From: Candidatus Gottesmanbacteria bacterium RIFCSPLOWO2_01_FULL_49_10
GTDB taxonomy: Bacteria; Patescibacteriota; Microgenomatia; UBA10105; UBA927
DNA length: 5,128 nt
Reading direction: 5' to 3'
NCBI GenBank assembly: GCA_001781025.1
Contig: MFJZ01000009.1
Location: forward strand, 12,767 to 17,894
Made by a program: the position numbers and the translations under genes. Below the pieces are notes generated by a model. It saw only the letters and a program-made list of their open reading frames with translations, was not told where the DNA came from and did no database searches. This document shows positions 4,919-5,128 of the stretch, piece by piece (position 1 is the first letter of the stretch; each line of letters opens with the position of its first letter).

Positions 4919-5128
4919 CTTCACCCACGCAATACATATCCTAAGCCAACTTTGCGCTATACTTAAAAAAACCATGCCGTTTACAAAACACTCCGTATGA
5001 ACAAACGAAAAAATTGCTCTATTTGCAAACGCATCGATAAAATAAAACATAATCTTGATCCAAGCGTTGTAGGTGTTTTGAACGGTCACTAAATGAATAT
5101 ACACATCATTACATCTCTGAAACATGCG
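4919..5128. other. AT-rich right end, mostly without recognised genes
   Basis: This stretch is about one-third GC in its right part by hand count, far below the genes to its left. It contains a plus-strand TATACT (4958-4963) that could be a -10 box for a rightward gene, though no matching -35 is seen, and the short ORF described separately. The minus-strand open frame across it looks like an antisense shadow: it contains the methyltransferase -10 region, is rich in Cys, Phe and Ile, and matches no family I know. Confidence 0.5.
4997..5092 (+). pseudogene. Possible remnant or N-terminus of a CPR-type HIT-family protein
   Basis: An ATG at 4997 opens a 31-codon frame closed by TAA at 5090-5092. 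The product contains NCSICKRIDKIKHNLDPSVV, which resembles the start of a HIT-like family common in Patescibacteria: a C-x-x-C pair, an arginine-isoleucine, then IK...DP. In intact members this is followed by a segment such as EL.TGYVV and later the HxHxH-type active site. Here the frame stops after VLNGH and neither other frame to the window end continues the family. It may be a decayed gene, a frameshifted gene, or a chance match. The similarity is short and judged by eye. Confidence 0.3.

Noticed and set aside
4889..5125. 78-aa minus-strand frame at the right end
   Set aside because: It overlaps the methyltransferase start and its TATAAT box, is Cys/Phe/Ile-rich as expected from AT-rich DNA, and matches nothing I know.
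1..5128. CRISPR array, tRNA, rRNA, insertion sequence or transposase
   Set aside because: No spaced direct repeats, cloverleaf structures, rRNA motifs, transposase genes or long terminal inverted repeats were seen.

Overview
The window most resembles a compact, small-genome bacterium of the Patescibacteria (CPR) type. This is inferred from the Patescibacteria-like form of ribosomal protein L34, the very tight gene packing with overlapping convergent stop codons, the scarcity of Shine-Dalgarno sequences at normal distance, and a protein joining a nucleoside-deoxyribosyltransferase-like domain to a ribbon-helix-helix domain. No 16S rRNA or other decisive marker is present, so the assignment is tentative.

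Layout, left to right. Positions 1-70 hold heptameric AT-rich tandem repeats that run into the 3' end of yidD (minus strand, 45-311). A 44-bp spacer containing a two-part inverted repeat separates yidD from the divergent glyA (serine hydroxymethyltransferase, plus strand, 356-1660). glyA converges on rnpA (RNase P protein, minus, 1655-1996), and the two stop codons form the palindrome TCATGA. Upstream of rnpA on the minus strand is rpmH (L34, 45 aa, 2039-2176), with a good promoter directly in front of it. Next is an uncertain 113-aa ORF (minus, 2198-2539). A clear queuosine-salvage N-glycosylase of the Qng1/DUF2419 family follows on the plus strand (about 2653-3645). It converges, with a 7-bp overlap, on a minus-strand pair: a class I methyltransferase-fold protein (4224-4892) and, downstream of it, the NDT/Rcl-like plus RHH protein (3639-4196). 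A terminator-like hairpin lies between these two and ends exactly at the second start codon. The right end (4919-5128) is AT-rich and carries a TATAAT box for the methyltransferase and a 31-codon ORF resembling the N-terminus of a CPR-type HIT protein.

How the genes relate. rpmH-rnpA-yidD is the classical cluster for translation, RNA processing and membrane insertion, here split by an oppositely oriented, AT-richer glyA. The right half is accessory. Qng1 releases queuine from queuosine 5'-phosphate, and its neighbour belongs to a superfamily that also cuts or transfers N-glycosidic bonds of nucleosides or nucleotides. This pair and its associated methyltransferase-like protein are the best candidate for something new: a nucleobase-salvage or nucleotide-cleaving module with its own DNA-binding regulator domain and a hairpin-controlled second gene. 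The functional link is inference from position only.
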